Positions 44,030-53,250 are shown, counted from the first letter of the stretch. The stretch is DNA of 64,000 nt from Arthrobacter sp. ZGTC131 (GCF_002929275.1 NZ_PJIK01000012.1:91082-155081); one strand, 5' to 3'. The notes: generated by a model not told the origin, from the sequence alone. Numbers and translations: made by a program.

Positions 44030-44977
44030 TTACCTGCCGGCCCCCGCCGGCTCGTACCATTTGAGCACGCGCAGCGCCCTGAGGGTGTTCCACCTGCTCG
44101 GTCGCCCGTCGCCGTCCTCCAAGTCAAAATGGACCCGTCCGGGATGCGAGTTTTCCAGCAGCCAGGTGCCGTCGGGCTGCCGTTTCGAGCGCAGCACGTC
44201 AACCGCTTCGGCGAGGCGTGGGTCCGGGGCGCCGCCAGCGTCCCGGAAGTAATCTAGGCCGCGAAGTACGTCGTAGAACCACCGCGTCGGGTACGAGAAT
44301 TCCAGCCAGTCCGCGTCGATGAGCTCACCGGTGCTCTTGCGCCGGAGAAGTGCGCGCTCGAGCAGGTATTCCCCGCCGCGCTGCCGGGCTGCGACCGACG
44401 CCGGCGTCCCCCCTGTGGCGCGCTCGTGTTCCAGCAGCCCCTCGAGCACGTTGATCGTGGTCCCAAAGGACGACCTTGTAGAGCCCCGCTCCGCCTCGCA
44501 GTTCCAGCCCCCGTCCGCGAGCTGCTCGCCGAGCAGCCGAGCGACAACGCCGTCGACGTTTTCGCCGAAGTAAGCCCCGAGGGCCACCGCCATGCCATTA
44601 ATGCACGGCTCCACTTCCCCGTCGAAGAACGGCTGACCGCCCTCCTCCCAGCGGCTGTTCTGGCGGACGAGTTTGACCGCACGGCGGGCCTCGTCGCCGC
44701 CGGGTTCGAGCCCGAAGTCGCGCAGGAGCAGCAGGCTGTAGGTTGTGGCGGTCCAAGGCTGGCCGTTCTCGGATTCATCGAACTGCGACGGGAAGTACGT
44801 GCCCCCGTCCCACTGGCCGTCATCGCCTTGCAGCGCAAGCAGGCGGGCGCCCCAGCCTTCGGTGGCAACCCGTAACCGCTCGGCGTGGACCTCCTCTGCC
44901 GGCGCGTCGGTGAGATCGCGCAGGACGTGCCAGCGGATCGAAGGGTCAGAGTCGAGCAGCCAATCCAGGACCTCCAT
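44030..44977 (-). CDS. Squalene cyclase/prenyltransferase-like repeat protein
   Basis: A 315-residue alpha/alpha-toroid protein with repeats of the squalene-hopene cyclase type: LLALQGDDGQWDGGTYF, LLGEQLADGGWNCEA and VLRSKRQPDGTWLLENS are QW-like motifs. MEVLDWLLDSDPSIRWHVLR is the N-terminus; the ATG at 44977 sits directly after GAGGGG, so the start could be a GTG four codons earlier. The chain is about half a full cyclase and no DXDD motif is seen, so it is not a complete triterpene cyclase. Function unknown. Confidence 0.75.
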   Translation of the reverse strand: MEVLDWLLDSDPSIRWHVLRDLTDAPAEEVHAERLRVATEGWGARLLALQGDDGQWDGGTYFPSQFDESENGQPWTATTYSLLLLRDFGLEPGGDEARRAVKLVRQNSRWEEGGQPFFDGEVEPCINGMAVALGAYFGENVDGVVARLLGEQLADGGWNCEAERGSTRSSFGTTINVLEGLLEHERATGGTPASVAARQRGGEYLLERALLRRKSTGELIDADWLEFSYPTRWFYDVLRGLDYFRDAGGAPDPRLAEAVDVLRSKRQPDGTWLLENSHPGRVHFDLEDGDGRPSRWNTLRALRVLKWYEPAGAGR

Positions 44978-45086
44978 CCCCTCAAAATACACGCGCACGC
45001 AAGAATGGGCGACGGCGGCGCCGTCACCCATTCCGCGTGTTCAGTACTCCCGATCTCCGCTTCAGCGGCAGCTCAGGGGCGGAAGA

Positions 45087-46208
45087 TCAAGAGAAGCGAC
45101 CCGGCCGGAAGGTGGCCAGCATCGGATGCCGGTTTCCGGTCAGGATTTCCCCCGCGAGAAGTTCGCCCGCGATGAGCCCGAGGGTGGCCCCGGAGTGCGT
45201 GAAGGCCACGAAGCAGCCCGGAGCCTGGCCCAGTTCGCCGAAGACGGGCTCGCCGTCGCCCGGGATGGGCTTGTAGCCGATCTTCCACGACGCGGGCTTG
45301 AGCTCCGGGTTGCCACCAATCAGCTTGGACGCTTCATCAGCCAGCGCCTGGACAACGTCCTCCGGGATGCTGAATGTGCCGTCCGCATGCTCTCTGATGC
45401 TCCCCTCATACCAGTCGTGGTCGAGGGCGAAGGTGCTTCCGGGGTTGGGACGGATGGCGGCCCGGGGGGTGTTCATCACCGCGGCAACCTTATGCTCTAC
45501 CGGTTTGGTCACCACCAGCATGGAGACGGGCGAACCGTTCGGGATCTCGACGCCGAGCGGTGCCACCACTGCGGGTGTTGCGGCCCCGCACGCCACCAGC
45601 ACCGCATCAGCGTCGAACGTCTCGCCGGCCGCTGTCTCGACGCCGGTGGCCCGGCCGCCGTCGACCATCACGGACGCCTTGCCGGCGTTGAGCACCAACT
45701 CGCCGCCGCGGGCGTGGAATTCCTCCATGAGGTAATCCACCAGGTCCGGCAGGCTGACCCAGCCTTCACCGGGGTTGAAGATGGCGTTCTCCGGTACGGC
45801 GCCGGCATCGATGCCCGGCGTGACCGCCGCAATCTCCGCCGGCTCCAACAGCTTGGAGTCATAGCCCACAGACTTCTCGTAGGCGTGGCGGGCCTCCGTG
45901 ACAGCCTTTTCCCCGGCCGCATTCCACATGAGGCCGCCGCCAAATTGCAGCCATTCCCGGCTCGGATCTGCGGCGAACAGCGTGCGGTACCGGTCGACGC
46001 CGGCGAGTCGCAGCAGGTGATACGGCGTGGACCGCTCCCCCGCGGAATTCAGCCAGGAGAGCGAGCGGCCACTCGCTTCACTCGCCAGACCGGCTTCGGT
46101 CAGCAGGACCACCGAGGCGCCTCCGCGGAGCAGGTGGACGGCGGTGGAGACTCCGAGGATGCCGCCGCCGATGACGGCGACGCGTTTGGTTAAAGCTGTG
46201 GAGGACAT
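45087..46208 (-). CDS. FAD-dependent oxidoreductase, DadA-like
   Basis: A D-amino-acid dehydrogenase-like flavoprotein of 373 residues from the ATG at 46208 (preceded by AAAGGGGAG). VAVIGGGILGVSTAVHLLRG binds FAD, and LASEASGRSLSWLNS is the DadA-type second segment. GWVSLPDLVDYLMEEFHARG and KPASWKIGYKPIPGDGEPVF and AFTHSGATLGLIAGELLAGE complete the fold. It lies 74 bases after the Gfo/Idh gene in an amino-acid ABC operon, so it probably oxidises an imported amino acid, D-amino acid or opine. No electron-transfer partner (such as an OoxA-like subunit) is visible. Confidence 0.85.
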   Translation of the reverse strand: MSSTALTKRVAVIGGGILGVSTAVHLLRGGASVVLLTEAGLASEASGRSLSWLNSAGERSTPYHLLRLAGVDRYRTLFAADPSREWLQFGGGLMWNAAGEKAVTEARHAYEKSVGYDSKLLEPAEIAAVTPGIDAGAVPENAIFNPGEGWVSLPDLVDYLMEEFHARGGELVLNAGKASVMVDGGRATGVETAAGETFDADAVLVACGAATPAVVAPLGVEIPNGSPVSMLVVTKPVEHKVAAVMNTPRAAIRPNPGSTFALDHDWYEGSIREHADGTFSIPEDVVQALADEASKLIGGNPELKPASWKIGYKPIPGDGEPVFGELGQAPGCFVAFTHSGATLGLIAGELLAGEILTGNRHPMLATFRPGRFS

Positions 46209-46282
46209 ACGTCTCCCCTTTCTGATGGTGTTTGGGGTGCTCTTGGCCGCGCGACGCGGGCCGTTTGGCGCAGGCCGCGCGG

Positions 46283-47326
46283 CTACGCGAAGGCGTGGAT
46301 TTTTTCGATGACTTTGAGGACTTGCAGGGACTCGGCGGGGTCGACGGGCAACCCGCCTTTCCCTCGGAGGCAGCCCGCGAGCTCGGCGTAGAACCGGGGA
46401 TACGCGCCCTTCTCGGCGGGGACGGGAACCGAGGCGCCGTCGAGGCCCAGGACCCCCCAAGAGTCCCGGGAATCCACTCCGTAGGCAGGATCCGATGGCG
46501 CAAGACCGGCCGCGAGGGCGGGTTCCTGGCTGTCCAAGCCCCACTTGGTGTAGCCGGCTTCAGAGCCCAGAACGTGGAAGCGCGGGCCGGCCTGGGCCGC
46601 CATGCCGTTCATCCACAGCCTGGACCGGACACCGGATCCGTGAAGCAGGGACACGAATGCCTCGGTGTCGGCGCCTTCCGGGCGGGGCGCGTGGTTTGCC
46701 GTTTCCCCGTAGATGTCCTCCACGGGCCCGAAGAGCTGGATGGCCTGGTCGATCAGGTGCGCCCCGAGATCGTGCAGGACGCCGCCGCCTGCCGAGAGGA
46801 CGGCCGTGTCGCGCCAGTTCCCGAAGCCTTCGGGCCGCCACCATTCAAAGCGCGACTCAAAGGTGCGGACTTCACCCAAGGCACCGTCCCGCACGAGCTT
46901 CCGGAGCGTCAGGAAGTCGGCGTCCCACCGGCGGTTCTGAAACACCGTCAGCTGCACACCGCCGTCGGCCGCGCGGGAGATGAGCTCTTCACCGTGGGCC
47001 GACGCCGTGACGAACGGCTTGTCCACCACCACGTGGAGGCCGTGGGCAATTGCCGTTGCGGCATGATCGAAGTGAGTCGCCGGGGGCGTCCCGAGGATGA
47101 CAAGGTCAAGCTCCCCGGCCAGGGCGAACAGCGCCTCCGGCGTCGGGACGATTCTGGCTTTGGGATAGCGCCTCGCCGCTTCGGCGGCCCGTTCGGGATC
47201 CGCGGTCACGATCACATCCAGGGAATAGTCGCCATCTGCTTCGATCAGCGGCGCATGGAAGACCCTGCCGGAGATCCCGAATCCGACGACGGCGGTCCGG
47301 ATGGGTCGGTCGATCACCGCCCTCAT
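46283..47326 (-). CDS. Gfo/Idh/MocA-family oxidoreductase
   Basis: A 347-residue NAD(P)-dependent oxidoreductase. IRTAVVGFGISGRVFHAPLI is the Rossmann start, LVILGTPPATHFDHAATAIA and VVDKPFVTASAHGEELI the EKP-type core, and FQNRRWDADFLTLRKLV a conserved Arg/Trp block. GGVLHDLGAHLIDQAIQLFG holds the catalytic-type His residues. The ATG at 47326 has GGAGG seven bases upstream and shares a base with the stop of the ATPase gene (TGATG). Substrate unknown; sugar or inositol oxidation is usual for the family, which is odd in an amino-acid uptake operon. Confidence 0.9.
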   Translation of the reverse strand: MRAVIDRPIRTAVVGFGISGRVFHAPLIEADGDYSLDVIVTADPERAAEAARRYPKARIVPTPEALFALAGELDLVILGTPPATHFDHAATAIAHGLHVVVDKPFVTASAHGEELISRAADGGVQLTVFQNRRWDADFLTLRKLVRDGALGEVRTFESRFEWWRPEGFGNWRDTAVLSAGGGVLHDLGAHLIDQAIQLFGPVEDIYGETANHAPRPEGADTEAFVSLLHGSGVRSRLWMNGMAAQAGPRFHVLGSEAGYTKWGLDSQEPALAAGLAPSDPAYGVDSRDSWGVLGLDGASVPVPAEKGAYPRFYAELAGCLRGKGGLPVDPAESLQVLKVIEKIHAFA

Positions 47327-48105
47327 CACAGCACCTCCGAAAGGAAGCGCTGCAGCCGTTCGCTGCGGGGATTGTCGAAGAGTTCGGCCGGCGTGCCGGC
47401 CTCCACCACTTCGCCCTCGTCCATGAAGACCACCTGGTCCGCGACTTTGCGGGCAAAGCCCATTTCGTGCGTGACCACCAGCATGGTCATGCCGCGGCGC
47501 CCCAGGCCGGCCATGAGGCTCAGGACGCCCTTGACCAGCTCGGGGTCCAGGGCACTGGTTGCCTCGTCGAAGAGCATCACCTCGGGCTCCATGGCCAGCG
47601 CCCGCGCGATGGCGACGCGCTGCTGCTGGCCGCCGGAGAGGTCTCGGGGCCGGTGGTCTGCCCGTTCTGCCAGGCCGACCTCTGCAAGCCGCCGGCTGGC
47701 GTGCTCCCGGGCTTCGGCCTTGGACATTCCCTTGACGCTCCAGAGTGCCAGCGCCACGTTTTCCAGCGCCGTGTGGTCCGGGAAGAGGTTGAAGTGCTGG
47801 AACACCATGCCGATGCGGGCGCGCAGGATGTCCGGCTTGACCTTCAGGGCGCTCTCGCCGGCCAGCAGCACGTCGCCGCTCTTGGGTTCGTGCAGCCGGT
47901 TGACCCCGCGCAGGAGCGTGGACTTGCCCGAGCCGGACGGCCCGATGATGCAGGTGGTGGTGCCGGGGGCCACGGTGAGGCTGACGTTGCGCAGGACCTC
48001 GATGTCCCCATAGGCCATGGTCAGGTTCTTCAACTCCAGGCTGGAGCCGTGGAAGGTGCTGGTTTGCCCGGCGGCGGTGTTGGCGGTGTTGCTAGCGAGG
48101 CTCAT
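47326..48105 (-). CDS. Amino-acid ABC importer, ATPase (GlnQ type)
   Basis: PAAT-family nucleotide-binding subunit of 259 residues. Walker A GPSGSGKSTLLRGVN, signature LSGGQQQRVAIARALA, Walker B VMLFDEATSALDPELVKGVL and the H-loop VVTHEMGFARKVADQV identify a polar amino-acid transporter. VFMDEGEVVEAGTPAELFDN is the typical C-terminus. Its start overlaps the permease stop (ATGA). Confidence 0.94.
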   Translation of the reverse strand: MSLASNTANTAAGQTSTFHGSSLELKNLTMAYGDIEVLRNVSLTVAPGTTTCIIGPSGSGKSTLLRGVNRLHEPKSGDVLLAGESALKVKPDILRARIGMVFQHFNLFPDHTALENVALALWSVKGMSKAEAREHASRRLAEVGLAERADHRPRDLSGGQQQRVAIARALAMEPEVMLFDEATSALDPELVKGVLSLMAGLGRRGMTMLVVTHEMGFARKVADQVVFMDEGEVVEAGTPAELFDNPRSERLQRFLSEVL

Positions 48106-48890
48106 GTGTTGCTCCCGGTGATCAGCGGCGAGGCCGCATCGAGTTCCTTGACTTCCTTCAGCCCGCTGCTGGGCGCCGACGGCCGGCGCCGGCCCGTCCG
48201 GAAGCGGTTGTCGAAGTAATTCACCAGATGCGTGAGCGGCACGGTGATGATGAGGTAGAAGATGCCCGCCATGACCAGCGGCGAGAGGTTGCCGGAAAGC
48301 ACGGCGGCGTCCTGGCCGACGCGGAACAGCTCACGCTCGCTGACCAGCAGGCCGAGGAAGTAGACCAGGGAAGAATCCTTGACGATGGCGATGAACTGGT
48401 TCACCAGGGCGGGCAGTACCCGGCGGATGCCCTGCGGTACCACCACCAGGGCCATCGACTTGGCGTAGCTCATGCCGAGCGCGCGGCAGGCCTCGCCCTG
48501 GCCCTTGTCCACGCTGAGGATGCCCGCGCGGAAGATCTCGCCGATGTACGCGCTGGCGATCAGGCTCAGGGCGATGATTCCCAGCGGGTACGGCGAAGGT
48601 CCGAAAATCGACTGGCTGAGGCGGGCGAACCCCTGGCCGATCAGCAGGATGGTAAGGATGGCGGGAAGGCCCCGGAAGAGATCCGTATAGATCCGGGCGG
48701 GAACGCGCAGCCATTTGGAGGGTGAGATGCCCATGATGGCGACGATCATGCCCAGCACCAGGCCGATGATGGTGGCCGCCACGGAGATGATCAGGGTGTT
48801 CAGGAGGCCCACCCCGAGGAGCTGGGGCAGCACTTCGGCCATTGCGCCGAAGTCGAAAAACGTGCGGATGATGGTGTTGAGCCAGTCCAT
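48102..48890 (-). CDS. Amino-acid ABC importer, permease
   Basis: HisM/GlnP-type permease of 262 residues. LLGVGLLNTLIISVAATIIG, FRGLPAILTILLIGQGFA and AYIGEIFRAGILSVDKGQGE (family EAA loop: ACRALGMSYAKSMALVVVPQ) are hallmark segments. Five or more helices. A single permease gene implies a homodimer. It follows the solute-binding gene by 114 bases. Confidence 0.94.
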   Translation of the reverse strand: MDWLNTIIRTFFDFGAMAEVLPQLLGVGLLNTLIISVAATIIGLVLGMIVAIMGISPSKWLRVPARIYTDLFRGLPAILTILLIGQGFARLSQSIFGPSPYPLGIIALSLIASAYIGEIFRAGILSVDKGQGEACRALGMSYAKSMALVVVPQGIRRVLPALVNQFIAIVKDSSLVYFLGLLVSERELFRVGQDAAVLSGNLSPLVMAGIFYLIITVPLTHLVNYFDNRFRTGRRRPSAPSSGLKEVKELDAASPLITGSNT

Positions 48891-49004
48891 GGTTGCTCTC
48901 AGACGTAGTTAGCTTATGAATCCCGGGCAGGCCGCGCCTGGCGGCCTGCCCGGGTGATGAGCCGGTTGGCTTGCGTGCCCTGTGGGACTACGCGCGGTGC
49001 TGGC

Positions 49005-49865
49005 CTACTTGCTCGGTGCCGGCGACGCCGTCTGCTCGGCCTTGGGCAGGTACTGCTCCGGCATCGGGGAGCCGGGGAACCACTTCTGGTAGAGCTTCTT
49101 CCAGGTGCCGTCCTCCATCGCTTCCGCCAGCCCCTTGTTCAGGGCCTCTTTGAAGGCTGTCTTCCCCTTCGCCACGGCGAATCCCGCGGGCGCATCGAAG
49201 GATGGGATGTCAGCGGCGCTCACCAGGCCGTACTGCTCCTGATAGGCCTTGGCTGCCTCGTAATCCAGGAAGTGGGCGTCCACGGAGCCGCTGTTCACGG
49301 CGGAGATGGCGGTGTTGTTGTCCGGGAAGCGCACGAGGTCGGCGGAGGTGAAGTTCTTTACCGCGTAAGCCTCCTGAAGCGTTCCCTGGACCACGCCGAG
49401 GCGCTTACCGGATAGGCCGGCGGCGTCCTTGATGCCCGAGGTCTTGGTGGTGATAACGGTCAGGTATCCCGCGAGGTAGCCCTCCGAGAAGTCAACGGTT
49501 TCCTTGCGCTTGTCGGTGATGCCGATGGCGGCCACGCCGACGTCGAACTGGCCGTTGGCCACGGCGGCGAGCAGCCCGGAGAAATCCTGACCGGTGAAGA
49601 CCACATTGTCTACGCCGGCGCGGTGGGCCACGTCCTTGAACAGCTCAACGTCGAAGCCAGTGAAGTTTCCCTGGGCGTCGGCGAACGTGTAGGGCTTGGA
49701 GTCGCCGAGGCTCGCGACACGGATGGTGCCCGGTTGAATCAGGCCGTAGGGGTTGTCGGCCGGCGCAGAAGAAGCGGTCGAGGACGCGCCGCAGCCCGAG
49801 AGTGCAAGCACAGCCGCCAAGGCTGCCGCAGCCACTGCTGCCGGGCGGAAGTTCAGTTTGATCAC
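49005..49865 (-). CDS. Amino-acid ABC importer, solute-binding lipoprotein
   Basis: Family 3 solute-binding protein of 286 residues from the GTG at 49865. The signal ([13 protein letters not shown]) ends in a lipobox. [40 protein letters not shown] and [14 protein letters not shown] form the first lobe; [19 protein letters not shown] and [20 protein letters not shown] the second. Family 3 receptors bind amino acids, opines or related compounds. First gene of the operon; the tandem dyads at 49941-49979 lie upstream. Confidence 0.93.
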   Translation of the reverse strand: MIKLNFRPAAVAAAALAAVLALSGCGASSTASSAPADNPYGLIQPGTIRVASLGDSKPYTFADAQGNFTGFDVELFKDVAHRAGVDNVVFTGQDFSGLLAAVANGQFDVGVAAIGITDKRKETVDFSEGYLAGYLTVITTKTSGIKDAAGLSGKRLGVVQGTLQEAYAVKNFTSADLVRFPDNNTAISAVNSGSVDAHFLDYEAAKAYQEQYGLVSAADIPSFDAPAGFAVAKGKTAFKEALNKGLAEAMEDGTWKKLYQKWFPGSPMPEQYLPKAEQTASPAPSK

Positions 49866-49940
49866 AGCGTTTTCCAATCGTTGGAGGGAGAGCGGTGCTG
49901 TCAGGGCCGCCGGAGGAGGTTCTCGATGAATCACTCTTGC

Positions 49941-49979
49941 TGAGTCCGGTCTCAGTCCCTAAGATTGAGACCGGACTCA
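49941..49979. promoter_or_regulatory. Paired LacI-type operators
   Basis: TGAGTCCGGTCTCA (49941-49954) and TGAGACCGGACTCA (49966-49979) are exact inverted repeats 25 bases apart centre to centre. Each copy is itself a near-palindrome with a central CCGG, the shape of LacI-family operators. They lie between the amino-acid ABC operon (start 49865) and the LacI-family gene (start 50044), so the product of that gene probably controls both. Confidence 0.85.
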
Positions 49980-50043
49980 CATCGATTGATTGAAATGTAG
50001 CCGAAGGTAAATCAGGCGTCAATAGCCCTCCCGAAAGGTGAAC

Positions 50044-51162
50044 ATGAGCAGTGACGGAGCCAGACGGCGCGACGTAACGGTCGCCGACGTCGCAAAAGCC
50101 GCCCAAGTGTCCAAGGCGCAGGCAGCACGCGCTCTGGGCAACTACGGCGCCGTCAGCGACGACGTTCGGGCGCGGGTCCTGGCCGCGGCGGAGGAGCTGG
50201 ACTACCGCCCCAACGAGTTGGCCCGCAGCATGAACACGGGGAAATCCCACACCATAGGCGTGGTGGTGGGAGACATCGAAAACCCGCATTTCGGCCTGGC
50301 AACGAGGGGCATCTCGGACACGGCGAAGAAGAGTGGATTCAACGTCATACTGATCAACACGGATGAGAATACGGCGGCCGAAGTGGACGCCGTGCGGGTA
50401 CTTTTGGACAAGCGCGTGGATGGCCTCATTGTGGCCCCCGCGTCATCGGTGGAAACACAACATTTACAGCGGGTTCACGATTCCGGCCGCCCGCTGGTCC
50501 TGCTGGACCGATCGGCCGAAGGGCTCGCCGTGGAGACGGTCGCCGTCGATATGGCCGGCATCTCCTATGAGTCCACCCGATACCTCATCGAGGCCGGCCA
50601 CCGCAGGATCGCCTTTATCTCCACGTTGCGGACGGACGTTCCCTACAGCGAGGGAGCCACGCTCGACTCCTCGCAGATCTCCGACCGTTTGGACGGCATG
50701 CAACGCGCCTTTAGGGATGCAGGGCTGCCTGCCCCAGGGGACCTGGTGCGGCTGAATGCGGGCGATGCCGAGTCCATCCGGAACATCACGCGGGAGGTTC
50801 TCCTGCAGCCGGACCCGGCCACCGCCGTCGTCGCCTCTGACGGCCTCATCGCCCTCAGCGTCGTGGAAACCATCCAGGAACTGGGCCTCAAAATCCCGGA
50901 TGACGTCTCGTTTCTGATGTACGACGACTTCGCCTGGACCCGGCTGACCACACCGCCACTGACGGTCATCGCGCAGCCGGTCTATGACATGGGCGCGGCC
51001 GCCGCAAAGGCCCTGATCCGGCAAATTGAGGGCCGCCCGCCCCGGGCAGCCCGGCCGGAGTTCAGCGCGAAGCTCATACTCCGCGGCTCGGTGGGTGTAG
51101 CTCCGGCTGCGGCGATGGGGTCGGCGTCGGCGAAGGGGTCGCTGGAAGTTCAGGCACTGTAA
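50044..51162 (+). CDS. LacI-family transcriptional regulator
   Basis: A 372-residue LacI repressor from the ATG at 50044 (AAAGG five bases upstream). HTH: VTVADVAKAAQVSKAQAARA, with AQAAR in place of the usual TVSR, then AAAEELDYRPNELARSM with the hinge. The ligand domain has HTIGVVVGDIENPHFGLATR, VDGLIVAPASS, VDMAGISYESTRYLIEAGHR and VSFLMYDDFAWTRLTTPPLT. The paired CCGG-centred sites upstream suggest autoregulation and control of the ABC/oxidase operon. Effector unknown. Confidence 0.92.
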   Translation: MSSDGARRRDVTVADVAKAAQVSKAQAARALGNYGAVSDDVRARVLAAAEELDYRPNELARSMNTGKSHTIGVVVGDIENPHFGLATRGISDTAKKSGFNVILINTDENTAAEVDAVRVLLDKRVDGLIVAPASSVETQHLQRVHDSGRPLVLLDRSAEGLAVETVAVDMAGISYESTRYLIEAGHRRIAFISTLRTDVPYSEGATLDSSQISDRLDGMQRAFRDAGLPAPGDLVRLNAGDAESIRNITREVLLQPDPATAVVASDGLIALSVVETIQELGLKIPDDVSFLMYDDFAWTRLTTPPLTVIAQPVYDMGAAAAKALIRQIEGRPPRAARPEFSAKLILRGSVGVAPAAAMGSASAKGSLEVQAL

Positions 51163-51202
51163 GGGGCTCGCGGCCAGTCACAGCGCCCTTGACCCCGAAG
51201 TA

Positions 51203-52084
51203 CTACTCACCCTGTTCATTGATGGCCTCGAGCACGCGGTGCAGAGCCGGGTTGCGGGAGTTTCGCATCCAAATGGCGTGGAGCTCCACGGGGTCCACCT
51301 CGAAGCCGCCCAGCTCGATGTACTCCACCCCGTCAATGCCCAGGACGGTTGCCGACTGGGGCACAAGAGCCACGCCGCGTCCCGCGGCCACGAGGAAAAT
51401 CATGGTCAGGATCTGGCTGACGGTGTGCACGAATGTCCGGTGCGAGGACACCAGGCTGATCACCAGGTCGTAGAAATAGCGTGCCTGCGTGGGTGAGTGC
51501 ATGATGAGGTCCTCACCGTGCAGGTCTTCCGCGGTGAGCTGACGGTTCAGCTGGGTCAGGCGGTGGCCTGACGGGACTGCCACCATGATCGGCTCGCGGT
51601 ACAGCAGGCGGGAATCGAACAGCTCGTCGTCGAACGGTGGACGTGCCAGCCCAAGGTCGATGTCGCCGTTGATGAGCGCCGCCGTCTGGTCCTTGGTGAC
51701 CATCTCCCTGAGGTCGATGTCCACATCGGGCAGCGCACCGGAGATTTCGTTGAGGAGGGCGCCGAGGAGCCCGAACGTTGACGCGGCGGTAAATCCGATC
51801 CGGACGGCGCCCGCGGACCCCGCGGATATCCGGCGCGCGAGGCTCGGGGCGGCATCGGCGAGTTCCAGGAGCTTGAGCGCGTCGGCCAGGAAGGCCGTGC
51901 CGGCGGCGGTCAGGGTGACGCCGCGGTTGTCGCGGTCAAACAACTGCACCCCAATGGCTTTTTCCAGTTTCTGGATCTGCCGGCTTAGGGGCGGCTGGGT
52001 CATATTAAGGCGGGCTGCCGCGCGGCCGAAGTGCAGCTCTTCGGCCACGGCCACGAAGCCGCGTAGCTGGTCTAAGGAATACAT
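51203..52084 (-). CDS. LysR-family regulator of the aldarate island
   Basis: A full-length LysR regulator of 293 residues. The HTH is MYSLDQLRGFVAVAEELHFG, RAAARLNMTQPPLSRQIQKL. The co-inducer domain has FTAASTFGLLGALLNEISGA, MVTKDQTAALINGDIDLGLA and LVAAGRGVALVPQ. It is divergent from the transporter operon at 52234. Its own start codon adjoins ATACC-gtgag-GGTAT, part of a 38-base module repeated at 58302, so it is the candidate activator of both transcripts and a repressor of itself. Confidence 0.93.
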   Translation of the reverse strand: MYSLDQLRGFVAVAEELHFGRAAARLNMTQPPLSRQIQKLEKAIGVQLFDRDNRGVTLTAAGTAFLADALKLLELADAAPSLARRISAGSAGAVRIGFTAASTFGLLGALLNEISGALPDVDIDLREMVTKDQTAALINGDIDLGLARPPFDDELFDSRLLYREPIMVAVPSGHRLTQLNRQLTAEDLHGEDLIMHSPTQARYFYDLVISLVSSHRTFVHTVSQILTMIFLVAAGRGVALVPQSATVLGIDGVEYIELGGFEVDPVELHAIWMRNSRNPALHRVLEAINEQGE

Positions 52085-52085
52085 A

Positions 52086-52149
52086 ATACCGTGAGGGTAT
52101 CACGTTATGCAGAAATGAACTTGGACATGCATTGCCGGCCCGCTCTAAT
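52086..52149 (+). promoter_or_regulatory. LysR-type site and promoter of the aldarate transporter operon
   Basis: ATACC (52086-52090) and GGTAT (52096-52100) are inverted repeats five bases apart, next to the LysR start codon. The block GGGTATCA (52095-52102) to GACATGCAT (52124-52132) recurs at 58302-58339 with identical length. TTGGAC (52121-52126), 17 bases, then TCTAAT (52144-52149) is a good sigma70-type promoter reading toward tctC. Confidence 0.8.
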
Positions 52150-52233
52150 CTTCAGTAGCGGCTTTCGGAGTGACGGAGCTCACGGACGCAAGATTTCCGC
52201 TCCCCCCGGCGGCAAATATTCAAAGGAGAATTC

Positions 52234-53250
52234 ATGATCAAGTCGGCATTCACGCGTCGTTCCATTCTGGCTACTGGCTCGGGCCTGGCCCTCGCACTGG
52301 CACTGACCGCGTGCGGCGGCAACGTTGCGAGCACCGGCTCGACGGCGGACGCCAGCAAGTTCCCGGCGGGCCCGGTCACCCTCACCATCGGCGCCGATCC
52401 CGGCGGCAGCACGGACCTGATCGGCCGCGCACTGGCTGAGAACGCCAGCGGTCCGCTCGGAGCTCCGATCCCGGTCGTCAACAAGCCCGGCGCGAACGGC
52501 GCACTGGCCACCAAGGAAGTCGGCTCATCGAAGCCGGACGGACAGACGCTCGTCATCCTGAACGCCTCCCTGTTCGCCATCACCCCGCTGGCAGTGTCCG
52601 AGGGTGAGAAGGTCAAGATCGAGGACTACGAGGTCATCACCGGCATCTCACAGGACGACTACGTCCTCGTCTCCAATACGAGCTCAGGCATGGAGACCAT
52701 GGATGACCTGACCAAGGCGGGCAAGAAGTTCAACTTCGCCACGACCGGTGTTGGCACCGGAAGCCAGCTGGCACAGGCACTCTTGTTCAAGCAGGCAAAG
52801 ATCGACGGCACCGACGTTCCGTTCGACGGCGGCTCCCCCGCTATGACGGCGTTGCTGGGAAACCAGGTTGATCTCGCCACCATTCAGCTGGCCGAAGCCA
52901 TGCCTCAGATCAAGGCCGGCAAGCTGAACCCGATCGTGGTCTTCTCGAAGGACCGCAACCAGTACCTGCCTGACACCCCCACCGCCGTCGAAGCCGGCTA
53001 TGACGTGCCGGTGTCCCAGTTCCGTGCGGTAGCGGCACCGAAGGGCACCCCGGAAGCTGTCCTGACGAAGCTGCGTGAGTCCTTCAAGAAGGCGTTCGAA
53101 TCCGACGCTTACAAGGCCTTCAACAAGCAGAACCTCTTCACTGCGGCAGAGATCGACGGCGATCAGGTCGCCAAGGACTGGTCGGCCAACGCGGCCAAGT
53201 ACAAGGAGCTCACCGTGAAGTACGACGTCGATCTTGGCGGCGGCAAGTGA
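52234..53250 (+). CDS. tctC: Tripartite tricarboxylate-type transporter, binding lipoprotein
   Basis: Extracytoplasmic solute receptor of 338 residues. The signal RRSILATGSGLALALALTAC has a lipobox Cys. GPVTLTIGADPGGSTDLIGR and PIPVVNKPGANGALATKEVG match the TctC/BugT family, as do FATTGVGTGSQLAQALLFKQ, VPFDGGSPAMTALLGNQVDL and YLPDTPTAVEAGY. The ATG at 52234 follows AAAGGAG. Family members bind citrate, tricarballylate and other di- or tri-carboxylates. Here the neighbours imply aldarates. Stop overlaps the tctB start (GTGA). Confidence 0.9.
   Translation: MIKSAFTRRSILATGSGLALALALTACGGNVASTGSTADASKFPAGPVTLTIGADPGGSTDLIGRALAENASGPLGAPIPVVNKPGANGALATKEVGSSKPDGQTLVILNASLFAITPLAVSEGEKVKIEDYEVITGISQDDYVLVSNTSSGMETMDDLTKAGKKFNFATTGVGTGSQLAQALLFKQAKIDGTDVPFDGGSPAMTALLGNQVDLATIQLAEAMPQIKAGKLNPIVVFSKDRNQYLPDTPTAVEAGYDVPVSQFRAVAAPKGTPEAVLTKLRESFKKAFESDAYKAFNKQNLFTAAEIDGDQVAKDWSANAAKYKELTVKYDVDLGGGK

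Noticed and set aside
51163-51202. Terminator between the convergent LacI and LysR genes
   Set aside because: Only a five-base AAGGG/CCCTT pairing is visible around a long loop.
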